A DNA stretch of 49,220 bases from an uncultured Bacteroidota bacterium (GTDB taxonomy: Bacteria; Bacteroidota; Bacteroidia; Flavobacteriales_D; Sanyastnellaceae): positions 1 through 49,220 of the forward strand of contig CAIZGX010000070.1 of NCBI GenBank assembly GCA_903932685.1, given 5' to 3'. The position numbers and the translations under genes are program-made. Under the pieces are notes generated by a model that was given only the letters and a program-made list of their open reading frames with translations, searched no databases and was not told the DNA's origin. Of the stretch, positions 39,028-48,803 are shown piece after piece. Position 1 is the first letter of the stretch. Every line of letters starts with the position of its first letter.

Positions 39028-41439
39028 ATGAAACGTACATTTCTATGCGCAGTGCTTGCAATAGCTAGCCTATTCATTGCGCATGCACAAACCATAACGG
39101 TTAAAGATTTAACGACTCTTGAAGTCATCTCGGGTGCTTCTGTTTATTTATCAGCAAACAACATTGAACTTCCTGACTTCATTGGAAATACAAACAACGA
39201 GGGTATCATTGGCCTTCCAAAGCATTTCGGAAGTTTCATGATTACCGCTAATGGTTACGAAGTGAAGTACCTGCCCGCGCAAGAGGTCTATGAAGGCATG
39301 GACGTTTTTTTAGTTGGTTCAAACATTACCCTTTCACAAATGGTCATCTCGGCAACGCGCCTAGCGAACAAATCTGAATTCGTGGCACAACAAGTAAGCT
39401 CAATTCAACGAAAAGATATTCAATTTATTAATCCAGCGAATGCTGCTGACCTTCTTGCACAAACAGGTACAGCACTCATTCAAAAAAGTCAGTTAGGCGG
39501 TGGCTCTCCTATTCTTCGAGGATTTGAAGCGAACAAAGTGCTTTTCGTAGTTGACGGCGTTCGAATGAACAACGCCATTTATCGCGGTGGTCACTTGCAA
39601 GACATCTTGAGCCTTGATCCAATGGCTATGGAGAACGTAGAAATTGTCTACGGACCAAGCGCGGTTGCCTATGGTTCTGATGCATTGGGTGGAGCAATGA
39701 GCTTTAATACGCGATCACCGCGCTTTACCTCTGGAGACAGGCTCGTTCGTGGAAACGCCATGCTACGATACAGCACTGCCGACCAAAGTGCTACTCATAT
39801 TAATCTTGAAACTAGTACTGAACGTTTTGCAACATTTACAGCTCTTAGCTCCAATAATTTCGGAGACCTTCGACAAGGAAATATTCGAAATCCGAACTAC
39901 CCCGCGTTTGGAGCACGTCCCTGGTATGTTGAACGAATCAATGGAAGAGACAGTGTAATTACCAACTCGAATCCCAATGTTCAAGTGGGTTCTGGCTACA
40001 GGCAATATGACTTCATTGAAAAAATTTCATTCAAGCAAAGCAATAAGCTAACGCATACACTAAACATTCAATACTCAACAACAAGCAATGTCCCTCGCTA
40101 TGATCGCTTAACGCAAGTGACAATAGAAAACCCCCGCTTCGGAGAATGGTATTACGGTCCGCAAACACGCTCAATGGTGGCCTATCACGCAACCCTTTCG
40201 AACGGGAACAAACTTTACAACACGGGGAAAATCACATTGGCTTGGCAGAAAATTAATCAATCGCGTCACGACAGGTTATTCAATAGCCCAAACCTGAACA
40301 ACCGTTTAGAGAAGGTACAAGTGTATTCTGTAAATGCCGACTTCTCCAAAAGCCTTGGAGAAAGAACAACGGCGAATTATGGATTAGAATATTACTTCAA
40401 CGATGTAACGAGCACTGCGAATTCAGAAAATATTTTTACTGGTGCTATAAGCGCTTTGGACACACGCTACGCCAACGGAGGGTCCACCATGAGTGGTACT
40501 GCGGCCTATGGGACCGCCATTCTGAAAGTAACCCGAAAAATCACATTGAACGCTGGACTTCGCTATTCACTTGTAAATCTCTCTGCCTTATTCCTCGACA
40601 ATTCGTTCTTCAACTTCCCTTTCTCAGATGTCAATCAATCGAACAGAAACCTTAACGGAAGTATCGGCATCATTGTAGCACCGAATTCGAAATGGCGTGT
40701 CATAGCCCTTGCTAGCACCGGCTTCCGAGCTCCAAATGTCGACGATCTTTCAAAAGTTTTCGAGAGCAACGCGGGAAATTTAATTGTTCCGAACAATGAA
40801 TTGAAGCCTGAAAAAGTCACCAATGTCGAAGCTACCATTGAACGCAAATTCAACGGAAAAACAACTCTTGCTCTGAACGGATATTACATGATCTACACCA
40901 ACGCTTTAACCACAGGTAAAGCGCAATTCAACGGTCAAGATTCTATTTTTTACGATGGAACGCTAAGTCCAGTTTACACAACCGTGAATGCAGCCGAAGC
41001 CTTCATCTATGGCGGAAACATAACGTTCAATTCACAAGTCAACGATCAATTCAGCATGCAATCCTCTGTTGTGTATACATACGGTAGAATTCAATCTAAC
41101 ACAGGCGAAACGCCTTTAGATCACATTCCTCCTGTTTACGGAAAGACAGGCTTCACCTTTCAACAAAAAAAATTCCGTGGAGAATTTTCAGTGTTGTACA
41201 ACGGTTGGAAACGAATTGCAGATTACCGCTTAGAAGCCGAAGACAACGAGGCTTACGCAACACCTGATGGCATGCCTGCTTGGTACACATTAAACGCAAG
41301 AGGAAGTTATCAATTAAACGAAAAGTTTCAGTTGATGGTTGGATTGGAAAATATTTTAGATGCGAATTACCGTGTCTTCGCTTCGAATATTTCAGGAGCA
41401 GGAAGAAACGTCACCTTCACACTTCGCGGTCGTTTCTAA
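39028..41439 (+). CDS. TonB-dependent outer-membrane receptor
   Basis: An 803-residue receptor for energised uptake across the outer membrane. Signal peptide, then a carboxypeptidase-regulatory-like beta domain (about 20-95, ITVKDLTTLEVISGASVYLS), a plug (about 115-225: VISATRLANKSEFVAQQVSS, RGFEANKVLFVVDGVRMNNAIYRGGHLQDI, VEIVYGPSAVAYGSDALGGAMSF) and a 22-strand-type barrel to the last Phe. The plug most resembles haem/haemoglobin-type receptors of the phylum, so haem, a siderophore or another metal complex is likely; the substrate is not provable here. No TonB box was read with confidence. Its 3' end overlaps the convergent lipid kinase by 23 bp. Confidence 0.93.
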   Translation: MKRTFLCAVLAIASLFIAHAQTITVKDLTTLEVISGASVYLSANNIELPDFIGNTNNEGIIGLPKHFGSFMITANGYEVKYLPAQEVYEGMDVFLVGSNITLSQMVISATRLANKSEFVAQQVSSIQRKDIQFINPANAADLLAQTGTALIQKSQLGGGSPILRGFEANKVLFVVDGVRMNNAIYRGGHLQDILSLDPMAMENVEIVYGPSAVAYGSDALGGAMSFNTRSPRFTSGDRLVRGNAMLRYSTADQSATHINLETSTERFATFTALSSNNFGDLRQGNIRNPNYPAFGARPWYVERINGRDSVITNSNPNVQVGSGYRQYDFIEKISFKQSNKLTHTLNIQYSTTSNVPRYDRLTQVTIENPRFGEWYYGPQTRSMVAYHATLSNGNKLYNTGKITLAWQKINQSRHDRLFNSPNLNNRLEKVQVYSVNADFSKSLGERTTANYGLEYYFNDVTSTANSENIFTGAISALDTRYANGGSTMSGTAAYGTAILKVTRKITLNAGLRYSLVNLSALFLDNSFFNFPFSDVNQSNRNLNGSIGIIVAPNSKWRVIALASTGFRAPNVDDLSKVFESNAGNLIVPNNELKPEKVTNVEATIERKFNGKTTLALNGYYMIYTNALTTGKAQFNGQDSIFYDGTLSPVYTTVNAAEAFIYGGNITFNSQVNDQFSMQSSVVYTYGRIQSNTGETPLDHIPPVYGKTGFTFQQKKFRGEFSVLYNGWKRIADYRLEAEDNEAYATPDGMPAWYTLNARGSYQLNEKFQLMVGLENILDANYRVFASNISGAGRNVTFTLRGRF

Positions 41440-42310
41440 CCACTATGTTTATTTTATGTTGAAGTGAAATAGACATAGGAGAGAATCCAACAAACTCTCC
41501 GTCCATATCAATAGGCATCGGGACTTCGGTTTCGATGCTTATTTTTTTTGCCGAATAATATTGAATCTTGTGGTAAGAAAGCTTCTTGCACTTGCGCACT
41601 TTTGGAACAAAATACAAGTACTCTAGAATATTCAAATCACCAATGACAATAACCTCAAGTATTTCATCGGTAACAATGCTCTCCGGAGATATGCCCAAGC
41701 CCGAGCCAAAATACTTCGTATTAGCTACCACAAAATTCATGGCACGAGCATCATACTTCTTTCCATCTAAATCAAAATGAATGTTTCGTTTTTTAAATCC
41801 AATTAAGTTCTTAACGATTAACCACTGGTAGGTAAAGAAAGAACCTAACCTTCTCTTGCTTCGCATCATGTCATAGGCTACACACCCCCCCAAACCTAAA
41901 TCTGTCACATTCAAAAAAGCGCGCGTCTTTCCGTCCCATTCCATAGAAGGCAAATCAATGGTTTTGAAATTTCCTTGCTCTATACTTGCTCTTAATTTTT
42001 CAAAAGAAGTTGGAACACTCACCGTCTTCACAAAATCGTTTCCGGTTCCCGAAGGCCAGATCGCAAGAGGCGTTTGTGGATTTTCAGAATGATAAATTCC
42101 ATTTGCAGCCAGGTTCAAACTACCGTCGCCACCGCAAACCAACACCAAATCGCACGATTCACTGCACAGTTCTCGCGCAATTTTTTCAGCGTGTTTATCA
42201 TATTCCGTTACGCGAATTTGAAGATCCCAATCGGAAAATATTCTTTCGATTTCTTTGCGTTGCGCGTGCCTGTTATTTTTCGCACCGTGCAGAATAATGC
42301 CTAACTTCAT
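41417..42310 (-). CDS. Diacylglycerol/lipid kinase family protein (DgkB/YegS-like)
   Basis: The 297-residue protein has the NAD-kinase/diacylglycerol-kinase fold. Nucleotide-binding GGDGSLN is at 60-66 and SGTGNDF at 87-93, which bind ATP and the lipid headgroup region. It is soluble or peripheral. The lipid substrate (diacylglycerol, phosphatidylglycerol or a sphingoid base) is not clear from sequence; sphingolipids occur in this phylum. The ATG at 42310 overlaps the upstream T9SS gene stop by 4 bp, so they form an operon. Confidence 0.88.
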   Translation of the reverse strand: MKLGIILHGAKNNRHAQRKEIERIFSDWDLQIRVTEYDKHAEKIARELCSESCDLVLVCGGDGSLNLAANGIYHSENPQTPLAIWPSGTGNDFVKTVSVPTSFEKLRASIEQGNFKTIDLPSMEWDGKTRAFLNVTDLGLGGCVAYDMMRSKRRLGSFFTYQWLIVKNLIGFKKRNIHFDLDGKKYDARAMNFVVANTKYFGSGLGISPESIVTDEILEVIVIGDLNILEYLYFVPKVRKCKKLSYHKIQYYSAKKISIETEVPMPIDMDGEFVGFSPMSISLQHKINIVVRNDREV

Positions 42311-43953
42311 TCAACAACCAGAATTGTCCCCTCCACTGTTTCTTCAACCGCAGTTCCACAATCTGTTTTGTAATGAAATAAATAAAAGTATGTGCCTGGA
42401 GAAACATCAGACGCTTTCCAGTATTTCTCAGAAGCCGTGCTTTCGAATACTAGTCCACCCCATCTGTTAAATACCGTGAGATCGTACTCAAGAAACAATA
42501 CTGTTAAATCCAAAAGCGGATCAGCACCTAGAATAGCACGCCAATCATCGTTCAATTCATCTTGCTTTAACGTAATAATATTCGGAAGAATTAGGGTGCT
42601 TAAGTCTAAAGAATAAACGTCACCTGCATAGATCTCAATCGTTCCTGAATCAGAGCATCCATTATCTACATTCGTAACTATCAGATTCAGCACACCCGGT
42701 GCAGTTGCAATTGGATTCGCAACGGTTGCGCTTGAAAGGCCAGTGCCAGTCCAGGCGTACGAAACGTTTTGTGCGGGCAACACTTCCACTCCTAAAATTT
42801 CTGTTGTTGAATTCAAACAGGTTAATGAATCTTGAGAAGGAATAGCCAACTGAATATCCTGATTCGGAACAGTTACTGGGATGGCTCGGAGGCAGCCGTT
42901 TCCGTCTGTTATCGTTGCAGTATAATTTCCTCCTACAATATTGGTAAGACTGAATTGCGTTTGATTCGTTCCGTTGAAGTTCAAGGTGTAATTTCCATCT
43001 CCTCCCGTAATATTAGAAACGGTTACACTTCCACCGAAACCATTGCATGCTGTTGTGGTAGCCACATCAAATGCAACAGGATCGCTTATTTCAAACGTAA
43101 TACTTTGTGTACCTAAATTTCCGCAAGCGTCTTCCACGAAACCAGTGGTGTTTGTAATGTTCAAAGTATATGTCCCTCCAATTAAAACTTGATTCGCCAA
43201 TTGAATGGTGAAGACATCGGCCATGGTTGGATTGTTTGCCGTTACCGATTGAACGGTAATCGTTCCGCTTGGACCTGTTACCGTAAAGTCCGTTGGTTGA
43301 ACAGAAGTTCCAACAATGGGTTCACTAAAAGTCAAAACAACCGTTAGGTTACTGCAATCTGTTGTTGCGCTAATTGGCAACGGCGGAACTTGATCGTACA
43401 ACGAAGCTGTCGATTGTCCGAAGTCTATAGTGTATCCTTCAAGGCTGTTCGACCAGTTCATAACAACCAAGGCATAGGTTTCTCCTACGACAACAGGAAG
43501 GTCGGCATTGAAAGGAGGTCCGAACGCTGTTCCTGGTCCGTTAGAAGATCCTGTACCTCCGTTAGCTGAGGAGATTCCTGTAGGACCATTGAATGCAAAA
43601 TCTCCGTAGCTGTTGCATTCAACTTCAGGTGATGTTGTTCCTAAGCCGGCACAACCACCTGTTGTAATATTGAACAAGCCCCAATCATAATCATCTACAT
43701 CATTCAATGGATCTAAGATGAAACTTAAGTTCCCGTTGGCCTGAACCGTAAACGTGTACCACACTGAGTTCTGCTCAACACCTTGATTGCAGGCTCCTGT
43801 TGCTTCAATCACATTTCCAGCGTTTAGCGACGCTTGAGTCTCTGTGTACAAATCACCGCACAAAACTATAGCTCCATCGCAATCGCTAATTGAAGTCTGC
43901 GCCCAAGAAGAAATTGAGCTCAAACAAAAAACAATAAACAATAATTTACGCAT
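42307..43953 (-). CDS. Secreted protein with T9SS type B (gliding-motility CHU-type) sorting domain
   Basis: The 548-residue protein has a signal peptide (LLFIVFCLSSISSWAQ), an N-terminal domain SDCDGAIVLCGDLY...NSVWYTFTVQANGNLSFIL (about 20-190, prepeptidase-like), one to two Ig-like modules (about 190-420, with FSEPIVGTSV and NITGGDGNYTLNFNG) and a C-terminal T9SS type B domain of about 90 residues: NIITLKQDELNDDWRA, YDLTVFNRWGGLVFES, KASDVSPGTYFYLFHYKTDC, EGTILVVE. Such proteins reach the cell surface and often take part in adhesion or gliding. A perfect -7 element is present 21 nt before the ATG. It leads the lipid kinase gene. Confidence 0.9.
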   Translation of the reverse strand: MRKLLFIVFCLSSISSWAQTSISDCDGAIVLCGDLYTETQASLNAGNVIEATGACNQGVEQNSVWYTFTVQANGNLSFILDPLNDVDDYDWGLFNITTGGCAGLGTTSPEVECNSYGDFAFNGPTGISSANGGTGSSNGPGTAFGPPFNADLPVVVGETYALVVMNWSNSLEGYTIDFGQSTASLYDQVPPLPISATTDCSNLTVVLTFSEPIVGTSVQPTDFTVTGPSGTITVQSVTANNPTMADVFTIQLANQVLIGGTYTLNITNTTGFVEDACGNLGTQSITFEISDPVAFDVATTTACNGFGGSVTVSNITGGDGNYTLNFNGTNQTQFSLTNIVGGNYTATITDGNGCLRAIPVTVPNQDIQLAIPSQDSLTCLNSTTEILGVEVLPAQNVSYAWTGTGLSSATVANPIATAPGVLNLIVTNVDNGCSDSGTIEIYAGDVYSLDLSTLILPNIITLKQDELNDDWRAILGADPLLDLTVLFLEYDLTVFNRWGGLVFESTASEKYWKASDVSPGTYFYLFHYKTDCGTAVEETVEGTILVVE

Positions 43954-43974
43954 GCTTCTGATTTAAGGTGGAAA

Positions 43975-43982
43975 CAAATATA
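43975..43982 (-). promoter_or_regulatory. -7 promoter element (TATATTTG), minus strand
   Basis: Perfect TAnnTTTG in the 33-bp gap before the ATG at 43953. It shows that the type B protein operon has its own promoter, separate from the large upstream gene. Confidence 0.6.
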
Positions 43983-43986
43983 AGTC

Positions 43987-46900
43987 TTACAATTTTATAA
44001 AGTCTTTCTTCACCATCGACCCCGAATCTTGAAGCTGCAATACATAAACTCCAGGCGCTAGCCCATCCAAATTTAGCTGCTGCTTAGCGGACTGTATGCG
44101 TCCTGCAAGCACCAACTTTCCTTCAACCGAATAAACGCTGTAATTCGTTTCATTCAAGACCTCATGTCCCAGATTAACATTCAATTTATCGCCAGTTGGA
44201 ACAGGATAAATCGAAACTTGACTCAAGGAATTCTCTATCACATTTATAGCTGGTGTTTCACCAATAGTGAATACACCAGAGCTTGGCATTTGTAGGGTCA
44301 CTTCGTACACATCGCCCACCAAAGTCATTGGATAAACTTGAAACGCAGTTGACGTATTGAATCCCTCTGATTCACTTATTATCACATTCGCTTCACTCAA
44401 TCCTGTTAATTCTGAAGCTTGAACACGCAATGTAGAATTGAATTCGTTTCCTGTTCGAGTAAATGCATAGGTTCGTTCAATTCTATTCGAGACAAACGGA
44501 TAAACGCTATTACTCACGCTCATTCCATTCACGTCGCTTCCCACTAGTAGATAATTTCCATCTACCATGGTACCAACAGCGCTTATTTCAAGAACGCCCA
44601 ATCCTTGGGCCACCTCGTGCTTGTCACCTGAGTTTTCCTGTCCAACGCCAATAACTTCTTCAGCATAATTCGGATGGAAATAGCGGGATTGCAAGCCTAA
44701 ATCCAATCCGTATTTCACCGCTAAATAATTATTTACAATGGTATGATGGGAAAGGAACAGTCTGCGCTTGTACAAGATGTTTTCACCCATTCTTCCTTTT
44801 CCAAAACGATCATCGTAATCCCAACCGAAGCGAATATCAATTGGAGTTGTGTTGTCACGCTCTCCGATGTTCACGCCCGGAAACGGATACAAATGATCAT
44901 CGAAAATGGTATAGAACAATTGATGTATATCATCTTGCTCATAGATTAACCCATAGATGTGCGGAGACGTTGCTTCGCCAATGTAGAATATCGGTGAGCT
45001 CGAATAATTCGTCTCCAAGTCTAAAACTTCGCCGTGGTAGTAAAAATCATTTTTCCATGGATGAAGAAGATAGCCGTTCGGAACACGTGCACTTGCGAAC
45101 CAACCGTGATCGTTGAATAAGATCGAATCTGTTTCGACCACGCAATAGGCAGTTGTACTTCTTCCACCTAAAACATCATTCATTTGCAAGAAGTCATTGT
45201 CGCCATCGAATTGAATTCCTGGACGCGTATGCACACCATTGTTTGCAACAAACGTTGGGCGCTGATTGACGCTGCCTTGTGACGCTGAGTTGTTGTTTCC
45301 ACTTTGGTCTTGCCACACATAAACAGGATCCCCGTCATTCGCGGAGAGGGCTCCGTTCATTAATGCTCCATTGTCTGCGCGCATCCAAAAAGCTAGATCA
45401 TCGCTATCTCCGACTCCGCCGGGACCTGTACTTCCGAATTCTGCCGGTGCTTGCATGAAGACTAATTTCAATGTATCACTTGCGGCATTTCCTGTAAAGA
45501 AATTATCGATTGCGGCATTGCTAGGAAGGACTACTCTTACTTGACCAAAAGTTGTTGGTGTAACATTAACCACGTAGTTGGAAGGACCACCTGTAACAGA
45601 ATTAACCGTTCCATTTTCAATATAAAAATCGGAAATAGTTAAATCGCTAACATCTACGTTGGTTAAATTCCGATAGAAGAAAATCTCTGCATCGAAAGTT
45701 CCAATCACTTCACCAGAAGTACTTGGTGAATTCCAAACAGCACTGGTTGGAAACACATTCGTTTCCGGGCTGTACAAGTCACTTTCCCACATACCTCTTC
45801 CGTATGTAGATGCGCGAATTCGCTTTGGTGAATCGTATCCAATCTCCAATTCAGTCACTCGAGCAGCATAAGGAAATCCAGTTGAGAAATTCACCCATTC
45901 TGTCATGCTAGCGTCCCAATAATAAATTCCTAAATCGGTTCCGATATATAGATTCTCTAGCACCGAAGAGGTGTCTGAAACAATGGTATTCACGGCAACG
46001 TCTGGCAAATTTGGAGTCATGAGCGTCCAAGATGTTCCTCCGTTTAAACTTTTATAAACGTTCTTATTGAAGGCGATGTATACGGTTAGAGAATCTGTTT
46101 TATGTGTCTCAATTGCATTTACTGCAACTACTGCATTCGGCAAATAGGTACTTATGTTTTGCCAAACAACAGTGTCACCCATGGCGTTATCTGTTCTTCC
46201 CATTTTACGAGAACCCTTCGATGCGTACAACACATTTCCTTTCGTATAGTGCGCTCGTATTTGATTACAATCCGTTGTGTTCGCGCTTAAAAAACTCGTC
46301 GATATTTTTTCCCAAGTGATTGAGTCCTTTTCAACATGTTTGATATTCTTCGACCTCCAGATATTTTTCATTCCAACAAACATGGTTGCGCTGCTGTCTG
46401 GGTGTAAGCAATATGGAGTGCTCCACGCGCCTTCTTCCGTCATGCCGTTGATTCCATCTCCTGCAAACTTCTGATTGATGTAGGAATTCGACGTGCGGTA
46501 AAGTTGACCGTAATAGATACTGCTGTATCTACGGCCTTCTTCCTCGTAATCATACATACATTCGAATCCGTCTCCACCGCCTGTTCTTACCCAACGTGCA
46601 CCCTGAAATTCCGCTGTCCCATTGTCTTGAAATCCGGTCAATGCTCTTGCCCCGTCATGCGGAGACTGACCCAATCGATAGATCTGTCCGTTTACAATGC
46701 CGCTTGAAATATCTTGCCATTCGCTGTTACTCACATAGCGATAAAGCCCACCGTCGTTGCAAACATAAAGATCATGGTTGTGTGGATTAATCGCCATTTC
46801 GTGTTGATCCACGTGAACAAAATTCGAGTTAATGTCTTGCCAAGTTACTCCTCCGTCAACACTCTTTTTCAAACGTATTCCTCCACAATAAATAACGTTT

Positions 46901-48033
46901 GGATTTAGATCGTCGCCTGCTAAACAGAGGTCATACCATGCCTGTCCGCCTGTACTAGAGCCATCTGCAGACCACCCCATTATATTTGGGGTACTGCTCA
47001 TTTGCGTGAATGTTAGTCCTGCATCCTCGCTTTTAAAGGTCCCCGTATAGCTATAGGTATTCGTTCGAAGAAGATACACCGCGTCGGGTTCAGAGGCATT
47101 CACAGCAACACACATACGCGTGCCATTTGAAACACCAGAGTTGCTTTGCGCCCATGTTAAACCGAAATCTTCACTTCTGTAAAATCTTCCCGCACCCGTG
47201 GCGTAGAGTATGTTCTGATTTGTTGGGTGTTGCGCTAAATCTTTGTACTCGAAAGTGTTTGTCGAGGCTTGTGTCCAAGTCACCCCGCCGTCTATCGATC
47301 TTCTAATGCCTAAATCTGTGGCAATAACCACACTACTTGCTTGGTCGTTGCAAACTATAATGGCACCCACGGTGCGGGTTGAGATTCCTGTATTAATAAA
47401 ATTCCAAGTATCACCTCCGTCTTCACTTTTAAGCATACCCATTCCTGGAGAATCTCCCGCGTCTCTGTCGCCTGTACCAGCATACACAACGCTTGGATTC
47501 AGGGGATCGAAAGCTATAGAACTTATTCCAAGCGTTGGCAAATCATCTGTATTTGAAGACCAGGAGGCACCTCCATTCGTCGATTTCCATAATCCACCAG
47601 CAGGAGTGCCCACAAGCATAATTTGCTCGTTCGTAGGATGAAAGGCTATGCATGAAACACGGCCAACACCTTCAATATTTTCTCGGGTAGTTACGCCGTC
47701 GATAATAGGACCTAATGGATACCAATTGCCCGATAAAGAACGTTGTCCTGTGTAATTCTTCAGGGCTGTCCAAAGTTCCAAAGTCTCTCTACCATTCAAC
47801 ATCTTTCCGTTTTCATCGGCATGTGTTTCCATTAACCATTTGAAACGCTCCAAAGGCTTGTACCCTTGCCCGCGCTCCGTTGGGCGCTGAGGCCAAGCGG
47901 CATTCATTTCCGAAATAAAATCGAAAACGGAAATATCACTGTGCATGAAGTCGGTCCACATAGGATGATTCTGCGCCACAATGCTTGCTGATATTAAACT
48001 CACAAAGACCAAAGAAAATATACGTTTCATCAT
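43987..48033 (-). CDS. Very large secreted protein: Asp-box propeller, LamG-like domain and T9SS type A sorting domain
   Basis: The 1348-residue protein starts with a signal peptide (IFSLVFVSLISASIVAQ). About 100-760 is an Asp-box propeller region (STNGGASW, SEDGGDTW, SIDGGVTW, SEDFGLTW, SVDGGVTW, SLNGGTSW). About 860-1060 is a LamG/concanavalin-like domain (AFWMRADNG, VYVWQDQSGNNNSASQG, PGIQFDGDNDFLQM). A domain with NRIERTYAFTRTGNEF follows, and the end is a T9SS type A sorting domain (VSIYPVPTGDKLNV, LDGLAPGVYVLQLQDSGSM). It is a paralogue in architecture of the gene at 20129. A carbohydrate- or matrix-binding role is likely. The double ATG (48033, 48030) makes the exact start ambiguous. 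Confidence 0.88.
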   Translation of the reverse strand: MMKRIFSLVFVSLISASIVAQNHPMWTDFMHSDISVFDFISEMNAAWPQRPTERGQGYKPLERFKWLMETHADENGKMLNGRETLELWTALKNYTGQRSLSGNWYPLGPIIDGVTTRENIEGVGRVSCIAFHPTNEQIMLVGTPAGGLWKSTNGGASWSSNTDDLPTLGISSIAFDPLNPSVVYAGTGDRDAGDSPGMGMLKSEDGGDTWNFINTGISTRTVGAIIVCNDQASSVVIATDLGIRRSIDGGVTWTQASTNTFEYKDLAQHPTNQNILYATGAGRFYRSEDFGLTWAQSNSGVSNGTRMCVAVNASEPDAVYLLRTNTYSYTGTFKSEDAGLTFTQMSSTPNIMGWSADGSSTGGQAWYDLCLAGDDLNPNVIYCGGIRLKKSVDGGVTWQDINSNFVHVDQHEMAINPHNHDLYVCNDGGLYRYVSNSEWQDISSGIVNGQIYRLGQSPHDGARALTGFQDNGTAEFQGARWVRTGGGDGFECMYDYEEEGRRYSSIYYGQLYRTSNSYINQKFAGDGINGMTEEGAWSTPYCLHPDSSATMFVGMKNIWRSKNIKHVEKDSITWEKISTSFLSANTTDCNQIRAHYTKGNVLYASKGSRKMGRTDNAMGDTVVWQNISTYLPNAVVAVNAIETHKTDSLTVYIAFNKNVYKSLNGGTSWTLMTPNLPDVAVNTIVSDTSSVLENLYIGTDLGIYYWDASMTEWVNFSTGFPYAARVTELEIGYDSPKRIRASTYGRGMWESDLYSPETNVFPTSAVWNSPSTSGEVIGTFDAEIFFYRNLTNVDVSDLTISDFYIENGTVNSVTGGPSNYVVNVTPTTFGQVRVVLPSNAAIDNFFTGNAASDTLKLVFMQAPAEFGSTGPGGVGDSDDLAFWMRADNGALMNGALSANDGDPVYVWQDQSGNNNSASQGSVNQRPTFVANNGVHTRPGIQFDGDNDFLQMNDVLGGRSTTAYCVVETDSILFNDHGWFASARVPNGYLLHPWKNDFYYHGEVLDLETNYSSSPIFYIGEATSPHIYGLIYEQDDIHQLFYTIFDDHLYPFPGVNIGERDNTTPIDIRFGWDYDDRFGKGRMGENILYKRRLFLSHHTIVNNYLAVKYGLDLGLQSRYFHPNYAEEVIGVGQENSGDKHEVAQGLGVLEISAVGTMVDGNYLLVGSDVNGMSVSNSVYPFVSNRIERTYAFTRTGNEFNSTLRVQASELTGLSEANVIISESEGFNTSTAFQVYPMTLVGDVYEVTLQMPSSGVFTIGETPAINVIENSLSQVSIYPVPTGDKLNVNLGHEVLNETNYSVYSVEGKLVLAGRIQSAKQQLNLDGLAPGVYVLQLQDSGSMVKKDFIKL

Positions 48034-48069
48034 AATTACAAGAATACGTCACAAATAAATTCACACAAT

Positions 48070-48098
48070 AAAAAAAGGGCTCTTCCGAGCCCTTTTTA
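48070..48098 (-). terminator. Rho-independent terminator after the peroxiredoxin gene
   Basis: Stem GGGCTC / GAGCCC (48077-48082 with 48087-48092), loop TTCC, A- and T-tracts on the two sides. On the minus strand it directly follows the peroxiredoxin stop. Confidence 0.92.
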
Positions 48099-48114
48099 TT
48101 CAATTTATTTGGAA

Positions 48115-48747
48115 TTAGTGCTTTGCCAAATAATCAGCAACACCCTCGTGATTTGCTTTCATACCTTCGCTTCCTTTCGACCAATTGGCAGGACAAACCT
48201 CCCCGTTTTCTTCAAAAAACTGAAGAGCATCTACCATACGCAAGGCCTCCTCAACATTTCTTCCCAATGGAAAATTGTTAACCAGCTGATGCATAACCAC
48301 ACCATTCTTGTCAATTAAGAACAATCCACGGTAAGCAATCATTGGTCCGTTCGCAACCAAATTTCCATCAACATCGTAATCATACTCTCCGGCTAGAACA
48401 CCGTAGTTATCAGAAATAGTTTTTGAAACGTCGGCAACAATTGGATAGGTAATTCCTTTGATACCACCTGCGTTCTTTTCCATTTGCAACCAGCCCCAGT
48501 GGCTTTCTTCAGTATCTGTAGAGCATGCTACAACAGCGCAATTGAGCGATTCAAATTCAGCTAATTTCTCTTGAAACGCGTGCAATTCGGTTGGACAAAC
48601 GAATGTGAAGTCCTTTGGGTAGAAGAAGAACACTACGTGCTTCTGTCCAATGAACTGATCCAATGAAAAATCACTCACAACGGTTCCTCCGTTCGTGATT
48701 GCTCCCGCCTTAAATGATGGCGCTTTTTTCCCAACTAGTGATGACAT
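48115..48747 (-). CDS. 2-Cys peroxiredoxin (AhpC/TSA family)
   Basis: Peroxiredoxin that reduces H2O2 and alkyl peroxides. With the ATG at 48747 it has 210 residues: MSSLVGKKAPSFKAGAI, FFYPKDFTFVCPTELHAF with the peroxidatic Cys51, TDTEESHWGWL, and GEVCPANW with the resolving Cys near residue 185, so a typical 2-Cys enzyme. The frame stays open to a TTG at 48780, but a perfect -7 element (48763-48770) lies within that extension, so the shorter start is preferred. Likely part of the oxidative stress response, like OsmC. Confidence 0.95.
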   Translation of the reverse strand: MSSLVGKKAPSFKAGAITNGGTVVSDFSLDQFIGQKHVVFFFYPKDFTFVCPTELHAFQEKLAEFESLNCAVVACSTDTEESHWGWLQMEKNAGGIKGITYPIVADVSKTISDNYGVLAGEYDYDVDGNLVANGPMIAYRGLFLIDKNGVVMHQLVNNFPLGRNVEEALRMVDALQFFEENGEVCPANWSKGSEGMKANHEGVADYLAKH

Positions 48748-48762
48748 AATTTTTATTTTTTG

Positions 48763-48770
48763 CAAAGTTA
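48763..48770 (-). promoter_or_regulatory. -7 promoter element (TAACTTTG) for the peroxiredoxin gene
   Basis: Perfect TAnnTTTG, 15 nt before the ATG at 48747, with an A-rich leader. It decides the start codon of the peroxiredoxin. Confidence 0.6.
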
Positions 48771-48803
48771 ACACGTTCAAAGGAGGATTTGTTCACCTCT
48801 ATA

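Noticed and set aside
41417-41439. 23-bp overlap of the TonB receptor and lipid kinase as a fusion or frameshift
   Set aside because: Both genes are complete with proper ends (Phe-terminated barrel; full kinase fold); it is a plain convergent overlap.
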